64,000 nucleotides of DNA from Cytobacillus sp. NCCP-133 (lineage in GTDB: Bacteria > Bacillota > Bacilli > Bacillales > Cytobacillaceae): assembly GCF_026011715.1 (NCBI RefSeq), contig NZ_BRVM01000013.1, forward strand, positions 1 to 64,000, given 5' to 3'. Both the position numbers and the translations under genes were made by a program. The notes below the pieces were generated by a model that made no database searches, was not told the origin of the DNA, and worked only from the letters and a program-made list of their open reading frames with translations. Below, piece after piece: positions 1 to 7,991 of this stretch. How positions within the stretch are numbered: the first letter of the stretch is position 1; each line of letters starts with the position of its first letter.

Positions 1-312
1 AAGTTAACCCCACTCTCATAACACAGGGTGATCCCAAGTTTATTTATTTTCACAGAAAAAGCGCAAGGCGCCTTGACCACGAAGGAACGCAGACTAAAAG
101 CGCCACGTCCTGTGGCAAACGCCTGCATAACCCCCGTCCTGGGGGCCTCATAAGTCAAGCCCTGTAAGAAGGTGTTCTTTCCTTCTGGAAGGAATCGGCT
201 TATGACCCCGAGTCCCTAGGAGCCGCAACTAGACAAGCTTGTGACCTTGAGGGGGTAGGCGCCTGGAGCTAGACAGTTATCCAAGTTCAAAAGGATATAA
301 ATTCTGATATTA
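1..312. repeat. structured intergenic repeat, copy 1
   Basis: No gene is visible here. The stretch is more GC-rich than its surroundings and full of short stem-loops, for example CCAC-GTCCT-GTGG and CCCCC-GTCCT-GGGGG around 107-152, and CCTTCTGGAAGG near 180. The right end (about 252-312) recurs in inverted orientation at about 10088-10135, sharing the words AGAATTTATATCCTTTTG and CTAGCTCCAGG. It looks like an interspersed repeat of the kind scattered between genes in Bacillaceae. The left boundary lies outside the window. Confidence 0.6.
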
Positions 313-321
313 CAAAAATAA

Positions 322-342
322 GGCCGGGAGCACGCCCCGGCC
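322..342 (-). terminator. terminator of GH18 gene
   Basis: The GC-rich hairpin GGCCGGGG...CCCGGCC is followed on the minus strand by TTATTTTT, just after the stop of the GH18 gene. Confidence 0.75.
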
Positions 343-345
343 ATT

Positions 346-2067
346 CTACTTTTTAGTTACTTCCCCCTTGTCCAAAGACAAAGCCGTCCATGCTGTTTCA
401 TCCGCAAAAAACCGGCTCCAGCTTGCAACTCCTGAAAGCTTATACTTTCTTGCCAGATCAGAACGTTTACTCAGCGATAATTCGTCTTCGAGCCACAGTT
501 TGTAGGTGATTTTTTCTTCCTCAGAATAATATTCGGCATAATTTTGTCCGCTTTTCTGGTCATATACAGGATTAATTTTTTTGTCACTAAGCCATTTTTT
601 AACATTGCTCATGGATAGGGCTTTTGATGAAATTTCCCCGTTATCTTTTTGGGCCCATAACCTTGTATAGAAAGGCACTCCCAATATCAATTTCTCATTG
701 GGTACTACCTTCAGCAGCTCTTTCAGATTTCCCTCCACCCAGGGCAGACTTGCGACACTTCCTGCTACTGGTGAACTGGCCCAATGCTCATCATAAGCCA
801 TTACAACCATATAATCTGCTGCTTCGGAAAGTTTGTCCCGTTCATAAAATGCAGACCAATTCCCGCTTGATGAAATGAATGTAATATCCATTGAAACAAT
901 TAATCCTGCCTCATGAAAGTAAGGTGTCGCCTCGCGAACAAATTGGGTAATCATAGGTCCATCTTCCGGGTTTACATTTTCGATATCAAGATTAATGCCG
1001 TTTAATTCATACAGCTTGCTAAAGTGCAGCAGCTGTCGAATCATCTTCTTCCTTGTTTCGAATGATTGGAAGGCTTCATGGGTCAAGACCGGATCGAACG
1101 CATTGGAGAACAAGCCCCAAATTTGGAGGCCTTGCTTCTGTGCCCATTTTGAAAATTCGATTGAGCCTCGATTATTAATGGACCCATCCTCTCCCGAGAG
1201 TTCAAACCATGTTGGCGAAATCACATTGACACCAGGCATTTTTGGTATCTGTATAGGTAAGGGATTGTGTGAATAAACAGCTTCCCAGGTGAGCTGGATC
1301 GGCCCTTCTATTTTTGGCACAGGATTCACCTCTTCATTAATGTTGACTGTGATATGCTCTGTCTTTCCTTCTTGAATATATACGTTTTTAATATATCCTG
1401 CCGTACCGTCTTCTTTTCTGACAAAATAGTAATCCCCTTTAACATCTTCAATACTGATCCTTTCTTTAGGTGAAACGGAAGCTGTATAAGGGGCCTTTAA
1501 GCTTGCGTCCGAACGAAGACGAAGCAATTCTTTATTTATCTCTTTTTCAGCCACTTCTCCATACTTCATTTCTTCCCCATCTTTTTGGACCCATATAGCA
1601 CCTGTATCAGACAGAACTGAATAAGTAATGGGATAATAGGAGATTAGCGGTTCAACTGCCAGATATTTCTCTTCCCCTTTTTGTATGACAGGACTATATT
1701 TTAGCTCTACTGGCTTTTCATTCATATAATATGTAAGAGATTCACACGGCATCTGCAAAACATTATTTCTCGTTGTAATTATAATAGATTGAGATTTTAC
1801 GTCAAAAGTAATCGTTTCATCTATGAACTCACGCATAAATGAAAGCGGTAAGTAAATTGTTTCTTCCTCTTTTAAGGCATTCCCTTGCTGCTTGCCCAAA
1901 AATAATATGGGGTGTTCGCCTTTAAAATAAGAAATATGCTCTTTTGAAGCAAAAGGGTACAACAGCATAATTACATTTGAAAAAACCAGTATAAAAGCAA
2001 ACAAAAGCCCCGCAAAAATGAATTTTTTTGCCGGAAGCTTTCTCTGGATTGTTTCAATATTTGACAT
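346..2067 (-). CDS. membrane-anchored glycoside hydrolase family 18 protein with SH3-like domain
   Basis: Predicted 573-residue extracytoplasmic glycosidase. Residues about 16-38 form one signal-anchor segment. About 50-160 resemble a copper-amine-oxidase N-terminal-type domain, about 175-235 a bacterial SH3 domain (SDASLKAPY...GTAGYIKNVYI), and about 265-560 a GH18 barrel. The GH18 signature reads NGINLDIEN, keeping the Asp and the catalytic Glu (E363) of DxxDxDxE while two Asp are Asn, as is common in the YaaH/SleL-like spore hydrolases; MVVMAYDEH follows. The family acts on GlcNAc-containing polymers, so peptidoglycan or cortex is the likely substrate (inference). The ATG follows GGGGAGG. 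It is transcribed alone and ends at its own terminator. Confidence 0.85.
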   Translation of the reverse strand: MSNIETIQRKLPAKKFIFAGLLFAFILVFSNVIMLLYPFASKEHISYFKGEHPILFLGKQQGNALKEEETIYLPLSFMREFIDETITFDVKSQSIIITTRNNVLQMPCESLTYYMNEKPVELKYSPVIQKGEEKYLAVEPLISYYPITYSVLSDTGAIWVQKDGEEMKYGEVAEKEINKELLRLRSDASLKAPYTASVSPKERISIEDVKGDYYFVRKEDGTAGYIKNVYIQEGKTEHITVNINEEVNPVPKIEGPIQLTWEAVYSHNPLPIQIPKMPGVNVISPTWFELSGEDGSINNRGSIEFSKWAQKQGLQIWGLFSNAFDPVLTHEAFQSFETRKKMIRQLLHFSKLYELNGINLDIENVNPEDGPMITQFVREATPYFHEAGLIVSMDITFISSSGNWSAFYERDKLSEAADYMVVMAYDEHWASSPVAGSVASLPWVEGNLKELLKVVPNEKLILGVPFYTRLWAQKDNGEISSKALSMSNVKKWLSDKKINPVYDQKSGQNYAEYYSEEEKITYKLWLEDELSLSKRSDLARKYKLSGVASWSRFFADETAWTALSLDKGEVTKK

Positions 2068-2212
2068 GTGAGATCCTCCCCTAAAATCATCGTATCCAAA
2101 TGCTCAGAAAATGGGAAGGGATATTTTATTTTTATGCTATTCATTCTAAATCTCTTACCCTCTTTTAAAACGAAAGAAGTGTAAGAAAAGTTTCAGGTAA
2201 ATACAACTAAAT

Positions 2213-3655
2213 TTAATAAGTTGTAAACTGAGTTAGCTTCTGTAGCCTGTAGATTATATATTTTAAAGCCGGGAGCTTTTCATTTGTTTGATAATCATGA
2301 GTATAAATGGCCCCTTTATTTTCCCAAAGCTTTTGGAAATACCCATCAACATCCCGCATGACTTCCGAGTCCTCAGGTCCATAAATTTTTAAATTTGTTT
2401 CTAAATTCAAGTCATCTAAATTTCTTCTCGTAAAATTGGCAGAACCAGCGATGATTACGCTGTTTTCCTTGCCTGTTATATACATTAGCTTTGGATGGTA
2501 CTGTTCAAAACCTGTGTTATACCAGCGGATGCTAATATTCTCATTCCCAAGTTTATCAAATTCTGCTGCAACAGGTATATTGGGTAGGCCCGCCTTTTCT
2601 GATCCAAAAGCGTTCTGGTTGGGATCAAGAATCATCTTAACTTTCACAGCACGATCGGCAGCTTCTTTTAAAGCATTTACCACTTCACGATCTGCAAGAT
2701 AAAACATCCCAAGCCAGATCGTCTGACCTTTATTCGCTTGGTTAATCTCTTTGATAACGTGTTTATAAATTTTTCCTTCTGTCAGCACTTGAGCCTTTAT
2801 AGAACTGTTGCTTCCTTTAGCCCCAGGTTTCACTGAAGGTAATTTGCGTGATGCAGAATAATCCACAACTGCCTGCTCTGTCTTGACTATGTCAGCTAAT
2901 ATGGGCCCGTTGACCTCAAACGCGATATTTGAATGGAATCCGCTGGCGTTATGAGGATTCCCAGACGTGATAATTCCTTTTTTTTCAGTTACAAAAACTT
3001 TTCGATGATTTGCTTTGATATTCATCAAGTCCAGATAAGATCTGAATGTAACATCAGGGGCATTTTTGGCTAACGGATTAGGCAGCCATCCTTCTCCCCC
3101 TTGGCCGAACCATTGTAGAAATACCCTCCAGAAGGCTGAATAAATTGGATTTGAATCTCTTAAAGGTATAAGTGCAGTAAAGACAACTATAATTCCATTC
3201 TCTTTAAGCTGCTCAAGTTCGGGAACACTATGTGAACCATATGTACTATTGATGCGGTCTGTAATAACGGTTATTTCCATATCGGGATTATCCTTTTTTT
3301 GAGCTATTAGTGCATCGGTTAATTCACCGCTAATGTCTGGATACTTTTTATCTCCGTCATGATAGCTATTAAATAAAAACATGTCCATTACAATAAAGTC
3401 TTCTGCTTCGCCAATCGCTTCTATAATTCGCGGAAAAATCAACTGCTCATTGACCCTCTTGCCATCTTTGTTTTCGAAATTTAGATCAAATAAAAATTGG
3501 ACGTTTTCGACTGAATAAATATCTCCCTCATAAGAAAGGCCGTCCGGCAAAGCTTTGTTGGTTTGATAGATAATCGTCGCAGTTAATATAAGAACCAGGC
3601 TTAATATGGGGATCCATACCATTTTTTTTTTTATAAATTCCTGAACTCTTCTCAC
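2213..3655 (-). CDS. phospholipase D family protein, membrane-anchored
   Basis: Predicted 480-residue phospholipase D superfamily protein. It has one N-terminal membrane segment (KKKMVWIPILSLVLILTATI) and two HKD half-sites: NHRKVFVTEKKG with downstream GNPHN, and YHPKLMYITGKENSVIIAGSANF. The superfamily cleaves or transfers phosphodiester bonds in phospholipids; whether this one is a hydrolase or a cardiolipin-synthase-like enzyme cannot be told. I chose the GTG at 3655 (VRRVQEF) because GGGGGAG lies five bases upstream; the longer frame to 3745 adds 30 residues and runs into the preceding terminator. The substrate is unknown. Confidence 0.85.
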   Translation of the reverse strand: MRRVQEFIKKKMVWIPILSLVLILTATIIYQTNKALPDGLSYEGDIYSVENVQFLFDLNFENKDGKRVNEQLIFPRIIEAIGEAEDFIVMDMFLFNSYHDGDKKYPDISGELTDALIAQKKDNPDMEITVITDRINSTYGSHSVPELEQLKENGIIVVFTALIPLRDSNPIYSAFWRVFLQWFGQGGEGWLPNPLAKNAPDVTFRSYLDLMNIKANHRKVFVTEKKGIITSGNPHNASGFHSNIAFEVNGPILADIVKTEQAVVDYSASRKLPSVKPGAKGSNSSIKAQVLTEGKIYKHVIKEINQANKGQTIWLGMFYLADREVVNALKEAADRAVKVKMILDPNQNAFGSEKAGLPNIPVAAEFDKLGNENISIRWYNTGFEQYHPKLMYITGKENSVIIAGSANFTRRNLDDLNLETNLKIYGPEDSEVMRDVDGYFQKLWENKGAIYTHDYQTNEKLPALKYIIYRLQKLTQFTTY

Positions 3656-3736
3656 TAGAACTCCCCCTAAAATTAGATACCTATATATAGACCATTTTTG
3701 ACTTTTATAAACGTTTCCATGCTTCCACAGCAATAT

Positions 3737-3774
3737 AAAAGGCACAGAGGCTTTATTAGCCCCTATGCCTTTTT
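3737..3774 (-). terminator. terminator of DUF3243 gene
   Basis: Near-perfect stem AAAAGGCA..AGGCT/AGCCCC..TGCCTTTTT, with a T-run in the minus direction, just past the stop of the DUF3243 gene. Confidence 0.75.
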
Positions 3775-3792
3775 GACAATTTATTTAATCCA

Positions 3793-4116
3793 TTATCCTA
3801 CCAGTTTGACAAGCATATGTGAAAGCTTATGCTTTTCTTCCTCAGTCCCAACTTTCCAGAGCTCCTGCAGAAGCTTCTCTTCACGGTTGCGAGGTTCTTC
3901 TTTTGAAGCTAAGTAGTCCCCCGCTTTTTGCGCTGTATTAGCAAGCTGTTCTTCGCCCATCCCCATTTTTTTGCCCATTGATACTTTGCCGCTGAGGTAT
4001 TCTTTAAACTCATCAAAATTTGAAAGGATTTCTTCTTTTTTTTCGCTTCCCATATTTTTAAGCTTTTGTTCTACATTTTCTGCTTGGCCATTTGTATTAT
4101 TCATATGTTGTTCCAT
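3793..4116 (-). CDS. DUF3243 family protein
   Basis: A 107-residue soluble, charged, mainly helical protein. The core (NFDEFKEYLSGKVSMGKKMGM...KAGDYLASKEEPRNREEKLLQELWKVG) matches the DUF3243 family, which includes B. subtilis YmfJ. The function of the family is unknown. The start MEQHMNN is chosen because AAGGAGAG lies a normal distance upstream; the frame is open for another 19 codons without such a site. Compared with YmfJ there is an N-terminal extension. The gene is monocistronic and divergent from plsY. Confidence 0.75.
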   Translation of the reverse strand: MEQHMNNTNGQAENVEQKLKNMGSEKKEEILSNFDEFKEYLSGKVSMGKKMGMGEEQLANTAQKAGDYLASKEEPRNREEKLLQELWKVGTEEEKHKLSHMLVKLVG

Positions 4117-4321
4117 TTCTGCATCTCTCCTTAATTGATTTGATTGCTGTGACAATACTAAAAATACCCGCATTAATTAATATCAAACAAAACAGAGATA
4201 GTTTAACAGGTTTAAAATGCAGTTTAGAAAAATATATGGATAACTTTTCAATTGGACATGGTATGCATGTTTGGTGGCATGGTACAATATAGTAACGAAG
4301 AATGTGTGAAGGAGAGTTTTC

Positions 4322-4921
4322 ATGATTTATGGCATTATTATCATTTCAGCCTATTTGCTTGGCTCCATTCCTTCCGGTTTAATTGTCGGAAAAGCTTTTT
4401 ATGGAGTGGATATACGGGAGCATGGGAGCGGAAACTTAGGAGGAACCAATACATTTCGGACCCTGGGTGTAAAGGCAGGTATGGCCGTTACCATATCAGA
4501 CATTTTGAAAGGTACTCTTGCTGCAGCCCTTCCTTTTTTCTTTGGATCGGATATGCACCCGTTAATGGCCGGGGTGTTTGCCGTTGTTGGACACATGTAT
4601 CCACTTTTTGCAGGTTTCCGGGGAGGTAAAGCAGTTGCTACTTCAGGTGGCGTACTTTTGGCCTATGTGCCTCTTATGTTTCTTATTATTCTTGGCGTTT
4701 TCTTTTTAAGCCTATACACAACGAAGTATGTATCCCTGTCTTCTATTTTGGCTGCTTTAGCCTCTATCATTTACGCACTTATTTTATGGGATATTCCTCT
4801 GATCATTGTTGTTTCTATTCTTGGTTTCTTTGTCATTTATCGGCATAAAGCAAATATTAGACGTATTAAAGACAAGACAGAGCCAAAAATAAAATGGCTT
4901 GGCAAAAACAAAATGACATAA
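4322..4921 (+). CDS. plsY: acyl-phosphate:glycerol-3-phosphate acyltransferase PlsY
   Basis: An integral membrane enzyme of 199 residues that acylates glycerol-3-phosphate from acyl-phosphate, the first committed step of phospholipid synthesis. Family motifs are visible: [11 protein letters not shown] near residues 14-24, [17 protein letters not shown] near 33-49, and [12 protein letters not shown] near 98-110. There are about five to six hydrophobic segments and a basic C-terminus. AAGGAGAG precedes the ATG. In B. subtilis plsY (yneS) follows yneR; here several genes have been inserted between the two. Confidence 0.97.
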   Translation: MIYGIIIISAYLLGSIPSGLIVGKAFYGVDIREHGSGNLGGTNTFRTLGVKAGMAVTISDILKGTLAAALPFFFGSDMHPLMAGVFAVVGHMYPLFAGFRGGKAVATSGGVLLAYVPLMFLIILGVFFLSLYTTKYVSLSSILAALASIIYALILWDIPLIIVVSILGFFVIYRHKANIRRIKDKTEPKIKWLGKNKMT

Positions 4922-4923
4922 AT

Positions 4924-4954
4924 AAAGCAGCAGAATTTTTTTCTGCTGCTTTTT
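4924..4954. terminator. bidirectional terminator plsY / RsbR-like gene
   Basis: AAAGCAGCAG...CTGCTGCTTT with U-rich tails on both strands, between the convergent plsY and RsbR-like genes. Confidence 0.85.
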
Positions 4955-4963
4955 CTATTCTAT

Positions 4964-5800
4964 TTAACTTACTCTGGTGATTCCAAAATTTTTTAAAGCT
5001 TGCATTAGGTTGTTGTACATCTTTACATGATCAAAATGGATTCCTAGCGAAACAACTGTATGTGCAAGCTCCGGCCTCATGCCTGTCAAAGTTGCCTTTA
5101 CCCCAGTAAGTTCAAGCGCCTCAATGACTTTAAACAATTCATGAGCAACCATTGTGTCTACCACTAAAACACCTGACAAATCGATAATTAAACAGCTTAC
5201 CTCTTTCCCGCTGCATTCTCTTAACGAGTGCTCCATAAGTTTTTTTGCCCTATGGGTGTCAATATCCCCAATTAAAGGAAGCACAGCAATTCCATCAATT
5301 ATTGTAATGATCGGTGTACTTAAATCATCAATCATTTCCTGTTGGGCGCGCATCCTTTTAATTGTATAAGCATGATAAGAAGTTAAAAAGCCTTCTGTCA
5401 ATCCATCCAGGGTTTTATCGACCTTTCTTCCAAGCTTTAAAGCCTCTGATGTGCCAATTTCATTTTCACTGAAAAATCGTTCAAGGAAATCCCAAACGAT
5501 ATCCCTGAATCCATTAAATTGTGAAATGGAACTAGTAATCCCGATATCTAGTCTTGCTCTTTTCTCGCCTGCTTCCCTGCTCCACAATTGCAGATTTTTA
5601 TCTTGTTCATCTGATAGACTGGCAGCAATTCCTTTAATGAGTTCATAGTTTGAAGCAATTAATTCATTTATAATGTTTTGCGGCATACGGCTCGAATATT
5701 TAGATAAATCATCTTCTCCCCGACTGATTGATAGCCATTTTTGAATAATCATATCGCTATTATAAAGCAGATATTCCTTAAGTTTTTCTCTTCCTGTCAT
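4964..5800 (-). CDS. RsbR-type stressosome protein (STAS domain)
   Basis: 278 residues. The N-terminal ~150 residues form a helical RsbR_N-like sensor domain. Residues about 160-275 form a STAS domain (PIITIIDGIAVLPLIGDIDTHRA ... LIIDLSGVLVVDTMVAHELF). Family members RsbRA-RD of B. subtilis build the stressosome with RsbS and control RsbT and so sigma-B. The segments around DLSGV and the following TxxAHE loop hold the kinase-target Thr/Ser sites in the family; here VVDTMVA keeps the Thr. It is most like the RsbRB-RD paralogs, but which one cannot be decided from the sequence alone. No rsbS or rsbT is adjacent. Confidence 0.85.
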   Translation of the reverse strand: MTGREKLKEYLLYNSDMIIQKWLSISRGEDDLSKYSSRMPQNIINELIASNYELIKGIAASLSDEQDKNLQLWSREAGEKRARLDIGITSSISQFNGFRDIVWDFLERFFSENEIGTSEALKLGRKVDKTLDGLTEGFLTSYHAYTIKRMRAQQEMIDDLSTPIITIIDGIAVLPLIGDIDTHRAKKLMEHSLRECSGKEVSCLIIDLSGVLVVDTMVAHELFKVIEALELTGVKATLTGMRPELAHTVVSLGIHFDHVKMYNNLMQALKNFGITRVS

Positions 5801-6076
5801 ATCGTTTCTCCTTCAATATTATATCGTTTTGTTGATTCTGAGTTTTCGTAAATTTCATGCTAATCACAAATAACTATATCCACGATCTATCAGGAATCGA
5901 GTTTATCCTTTTAAACCACTTCATTTTTTTATTACATAAAAAGACATAACCTGTTTTCATTCGCCATACATTAATTTAGGGCTGATAATTACTTTTTACT
6001 TACCACATTAAGAGATTGATAAACTTTCGCTAAAAATCTTCATCAGCCAAAAACTTAAAGTAAGGATGGTATAAGA

Positions 6077-7177
6077 ATGGTTTTAACTGAGACCCTGTGT
6101 GAAAAGCTGCCTTTTCCATATTTTTTGATAACTGACAAATATGAGATTCTTACTGCCTCTTTAGATGATCATGATCACTTATCTGGTCGGTTATTTACTG
6201 ATTTATTGTCTTCTGATGAAAGGGAATTCTTTACTAATCTATTAAATGATAAGGGGAATGGTGTTTTTAATATAAAAATTGAGGACGATTACAACCCACA
6301 CCGGGTTTATCTGGCAGCAGCTGAAGTTAACCGCTTTCATCTATTCTGTTTTCCCCTTTCTATCGAAGATGATGAAACCAAGAAAACGGCTGCCCAGCTT
6401 GATAAAAAGCTTTTTCAAAATAATCTGCAGCTAATGGAGAAAAAGAAGTATATTGAAAGAACAGCAATAGAAATTCATGAAGCCTCTCTCGCATCTGATT
6501 ATATGGCAAATGTAGATCAGCTTGCCGCTGGCATTGCACATGAAATCAGAAATCCATTAACAACTGTAAAAGGATTTATTCAACTATTAAAACCGTATTT
6601 ATTTGAAATTGGTAAAGAGCAATATGCGGACATCGCTTTAGGAGAAATCAATCGAGCTAATGAGATTATTTATGAATTTCTCAATACAGCAAAACCGGCA
6701 AAAAATATAAAAACGGATATCGCGATCAACAAGATCATAAAAGAAATGGCCATTTTGTTTGATAGTGAGGCCCGTCTCCAAAATATTGATCTTTCCATCG
6801 AACTTAGCAATGCCGATCCGTATGTTGCAGGCGATAGCAAACAGATAAAACAGGTATTAGTGAATATAATAAAGAATGCTTTGGAAGCCCTTCAGTATAA
6901 CAAAAGACCACAGAGCTGCATTCAAATTAAATCAGAAGTTAAGCATTCAAAATCCATTATTATCGTAGGAGATAATGGCCCAGGTATGGCACAGGAAACA
7001 CTTGATCAGTTATTCACCCCTTTTTTCACCACAAAAGAAAAAGGAACAGGCATAGGGCTAATGGTTTGCAAAAAAATTATCGAAGCGCATGAAGGCTGCA
7101 TTCTTATCAATTCCCAGCCGGATGCCGGCACTATTTTCAAGATTGAACTCCCGCTATCTAAAACCAATGCCAAGTAA
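6077..7177 (+). CDS. cytosolic sensor histidine kinase (sporulation-kinase-like)
   Basis: 366 residues with no membrane segment. Residues 1-110 look like a degenerate PAS-type sensor. The HisKA domain carries the phosphoacceptor His155 in GIAHEIRNPLTTVKGFIQLL, and the HATPase domain has N (NIIKNALEAL), G1 (GDNGPGMA), F (FFTTKEKGTG) and G2 (GTGIGLMVCKKI) boxes. The HEIRNPLTTVKGF block is typical of the KinA-E/phosphorelay kinases of Bacillus. No response regulator is adjacent, so it probably feeds a phosphorelay in trans (inference). AAGGATGG precedes the ATG. The gene is divergent from the RsbR-like gene across 276 bp in which I see no clear site. Confidence 0.88.
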   Translation: MVLTETLCEKLPFPYFLITDKYEILTASLDDHDHLSGRLFTDLLSSDEREFFTNLLNDKGNGVFNIKIEDDYNPHRVYLAAAEVNRFHLFCFPLSIEDDETKKTAAQLDKKLFQNNLQLMEKKKYIERTAIEIHEASLASDYMANVDQLAAGIAHEIRNPLTTVKGFIQLLKPYLFEIGKEQYADIALGEINRANEIIYEFLNTAKPAKNIKTDIAINKIIKEMAILFDSEARLQNIDLSIELSNADPYVAGDSKQIKQVLVNIIKNALEALQYNKRPQSCIQIKSEVKHSKSIIIVGDNGPGMAQETLDQLFTPFFTTKEKGTGIGLMVCKKIIEAHEGCILINSQPDAGTIFKIELPLSKTNAK

Positions 7178-7271
7178 TATTGTCATAAAATATTCAAAAA
7201 ATAATGAAAATTCTTCACCACTAGATAGTAAACTAAATGTAGATAGATACATTTAGCGGAAGGTGGATTTA

Positions 7272-7466
7272 ATGAAAAATACACAAATAGCAAAAAAACC
7301 ATGGTATATCTTTACCACTTCTGTCACCGAATCTGCAGGGAAAGAAAGCTTTTTGGTTGAGCTATTTGAATTTTCTCCTGAAATGGAATGCAATGTTTCC
7401 CCTCTAAAAGTCTTGAAAGGTTTTGATGAACTAATTGATTTTGTCGAAGAATTAGAGACACATTAA
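7272..7466 (+). CDS. small conserved hypothetical protein
   Basis: A 64-residue acidic protein starting MKNTQIAKKPWYIFTT. The product is not recognised. There is no signal peptide or membrane segment. The ATG at 7272 follows GGAAGGTGG by five bases; an upstream in-frame GTG at 7263 lies inside that ribosome binding site and is rejected. A shared bidirectional terminator separates it from the convergent HesB-like gene. Confidence 0.65.
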   Translation: MKNTQIAKKPWYIFTTSVTESAGKESFLVELFEFSPEMECNVSPLKVLKGFDELIDFVEELETH

Positions 7467-7497
7467 AAGCGATGCCACATTAGGCACCGCTTTTAAT
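7462..7497. terminator. bidirectional terminator
   Basis: ATTAAAAGCG-TGCC...GGCA-CGCTTTTAAT stem between convergent genes; T-runs on both strands. Confidence 0.8.
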
Positions 7498-7659
7498 GAA
7501 TGGAGCTCTGCGTACTTTAAAGCTTTCGCAATTGAAATCGTCCACTGCCTAATGCATCTTGTACGAAATCCAGCTTTGTGTTTTGAAAATAAACTTTATC
7601 ACGTTCATGGATCAGTACATGAACCCCTTCCATTTCCATAACTTCATCATTACTTAATG

Positions 7660-7679
7660 GCTGCCCCTCCAGAGACAGC
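7660..7679 (-). promoter_or_regulatory. candidate bacterial SECIS element (HesB-like gene)
   Basis: On the minus strand GCUGUCUC-UGGA-GGGGCAGC can fold as an 8-bp stem (six Watson-Crick, two G-U pairs) with a four-base loop. The loop begins 25 nt after the UGA and has G at its second position. This agrees with the published bSECIS rule (G among the first two loop bases, loop 16-37 nt from UGA). Confidence 0.65.
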
Positions 7680-7705
7680 TTTAATTGCGGATTCCCTCAG
7701 CCAAT

Positions 7706-7746
7706 GCCCATTGACAGACGAAGATACAATTCGTCTGTCAATGGGC
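7706..7746. repeat. perfect 17-bp inverted repeat inside HesB-like gene
   Basis: GCCCATTGACAGACGAA, a 7-base spacer, then its exact reverse complement. The repeat straddles the point where the reading frame shifts. Removing the 13 bases at 7736-7748 restores one frame (KKD-DELYLRL) and leaves only a small palindrome. Confidence 0.9.
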
Positions 7747-7991
7747 TGATCCTTTTTCTCATTTTGAATGGCCTTGGTAATAACATTCACTGCATTGTCT
7801 GTCATTTTAATCATTGAAGCCCCCTATATTGATTTTCCCTTATTTTACCCTATAAAAGAAAAAAGAAACGACAGGCATTGGCATAGATAAGTAAATTGTA
7901 AAAATATAAGGAAAAATCGTTAAATTTGTATTATATTAGAATTATCAATAATTTTATAATTTAATACTTAGCTTTAAGGGGATTAATAAAA

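Larger units (their letters stand above)
7517..7814 (-). pseudogene. HesB-like selenoprotein gene (in-frame TGA; frameshifted)
   Basis: Not visible as an ORF. From ATG 7814 (AGGGGGC upstream) 22 codons read MIKMTDNAVNVITKAIQNEKKD. After a +1 shift the frame continues DELYLRLSMGIG, then TGA (7697-7699), then GNPQLKLSLEGQPL and on through DALGSGRFQLRKL to TAA at 7517. This is a short HesB/IscA-type protein in which the TGA occupies the site of the glycine-flanked Cys. HesB-like selenoproteins are a known bacterial class and selA lies at 20.6 kb, so Sec is likelier than nonsense. A SECIS-like hairpin follows. The frameshift coincides with a perfect inverted repeat, so this copy is either recently broken or carries a sequencing error. 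Iron-sulfur or redox function is inferred from the family only. Confidence 0.7.

Noticed and set aside
1-312. tRNA or rRNA gene
   Set aside because: Stem-loops do not form a cloverleaf and there is no CCA end or rRNA-like sequence; the region recurs as an intergenic repeat.
3656-3745. Upstream ATG start for the phospholipase D family gene
   Set aside because: It would place the start inside the preceding terminator and lacks a ribosome binding site; GTG 3655 has GGGGGAG.
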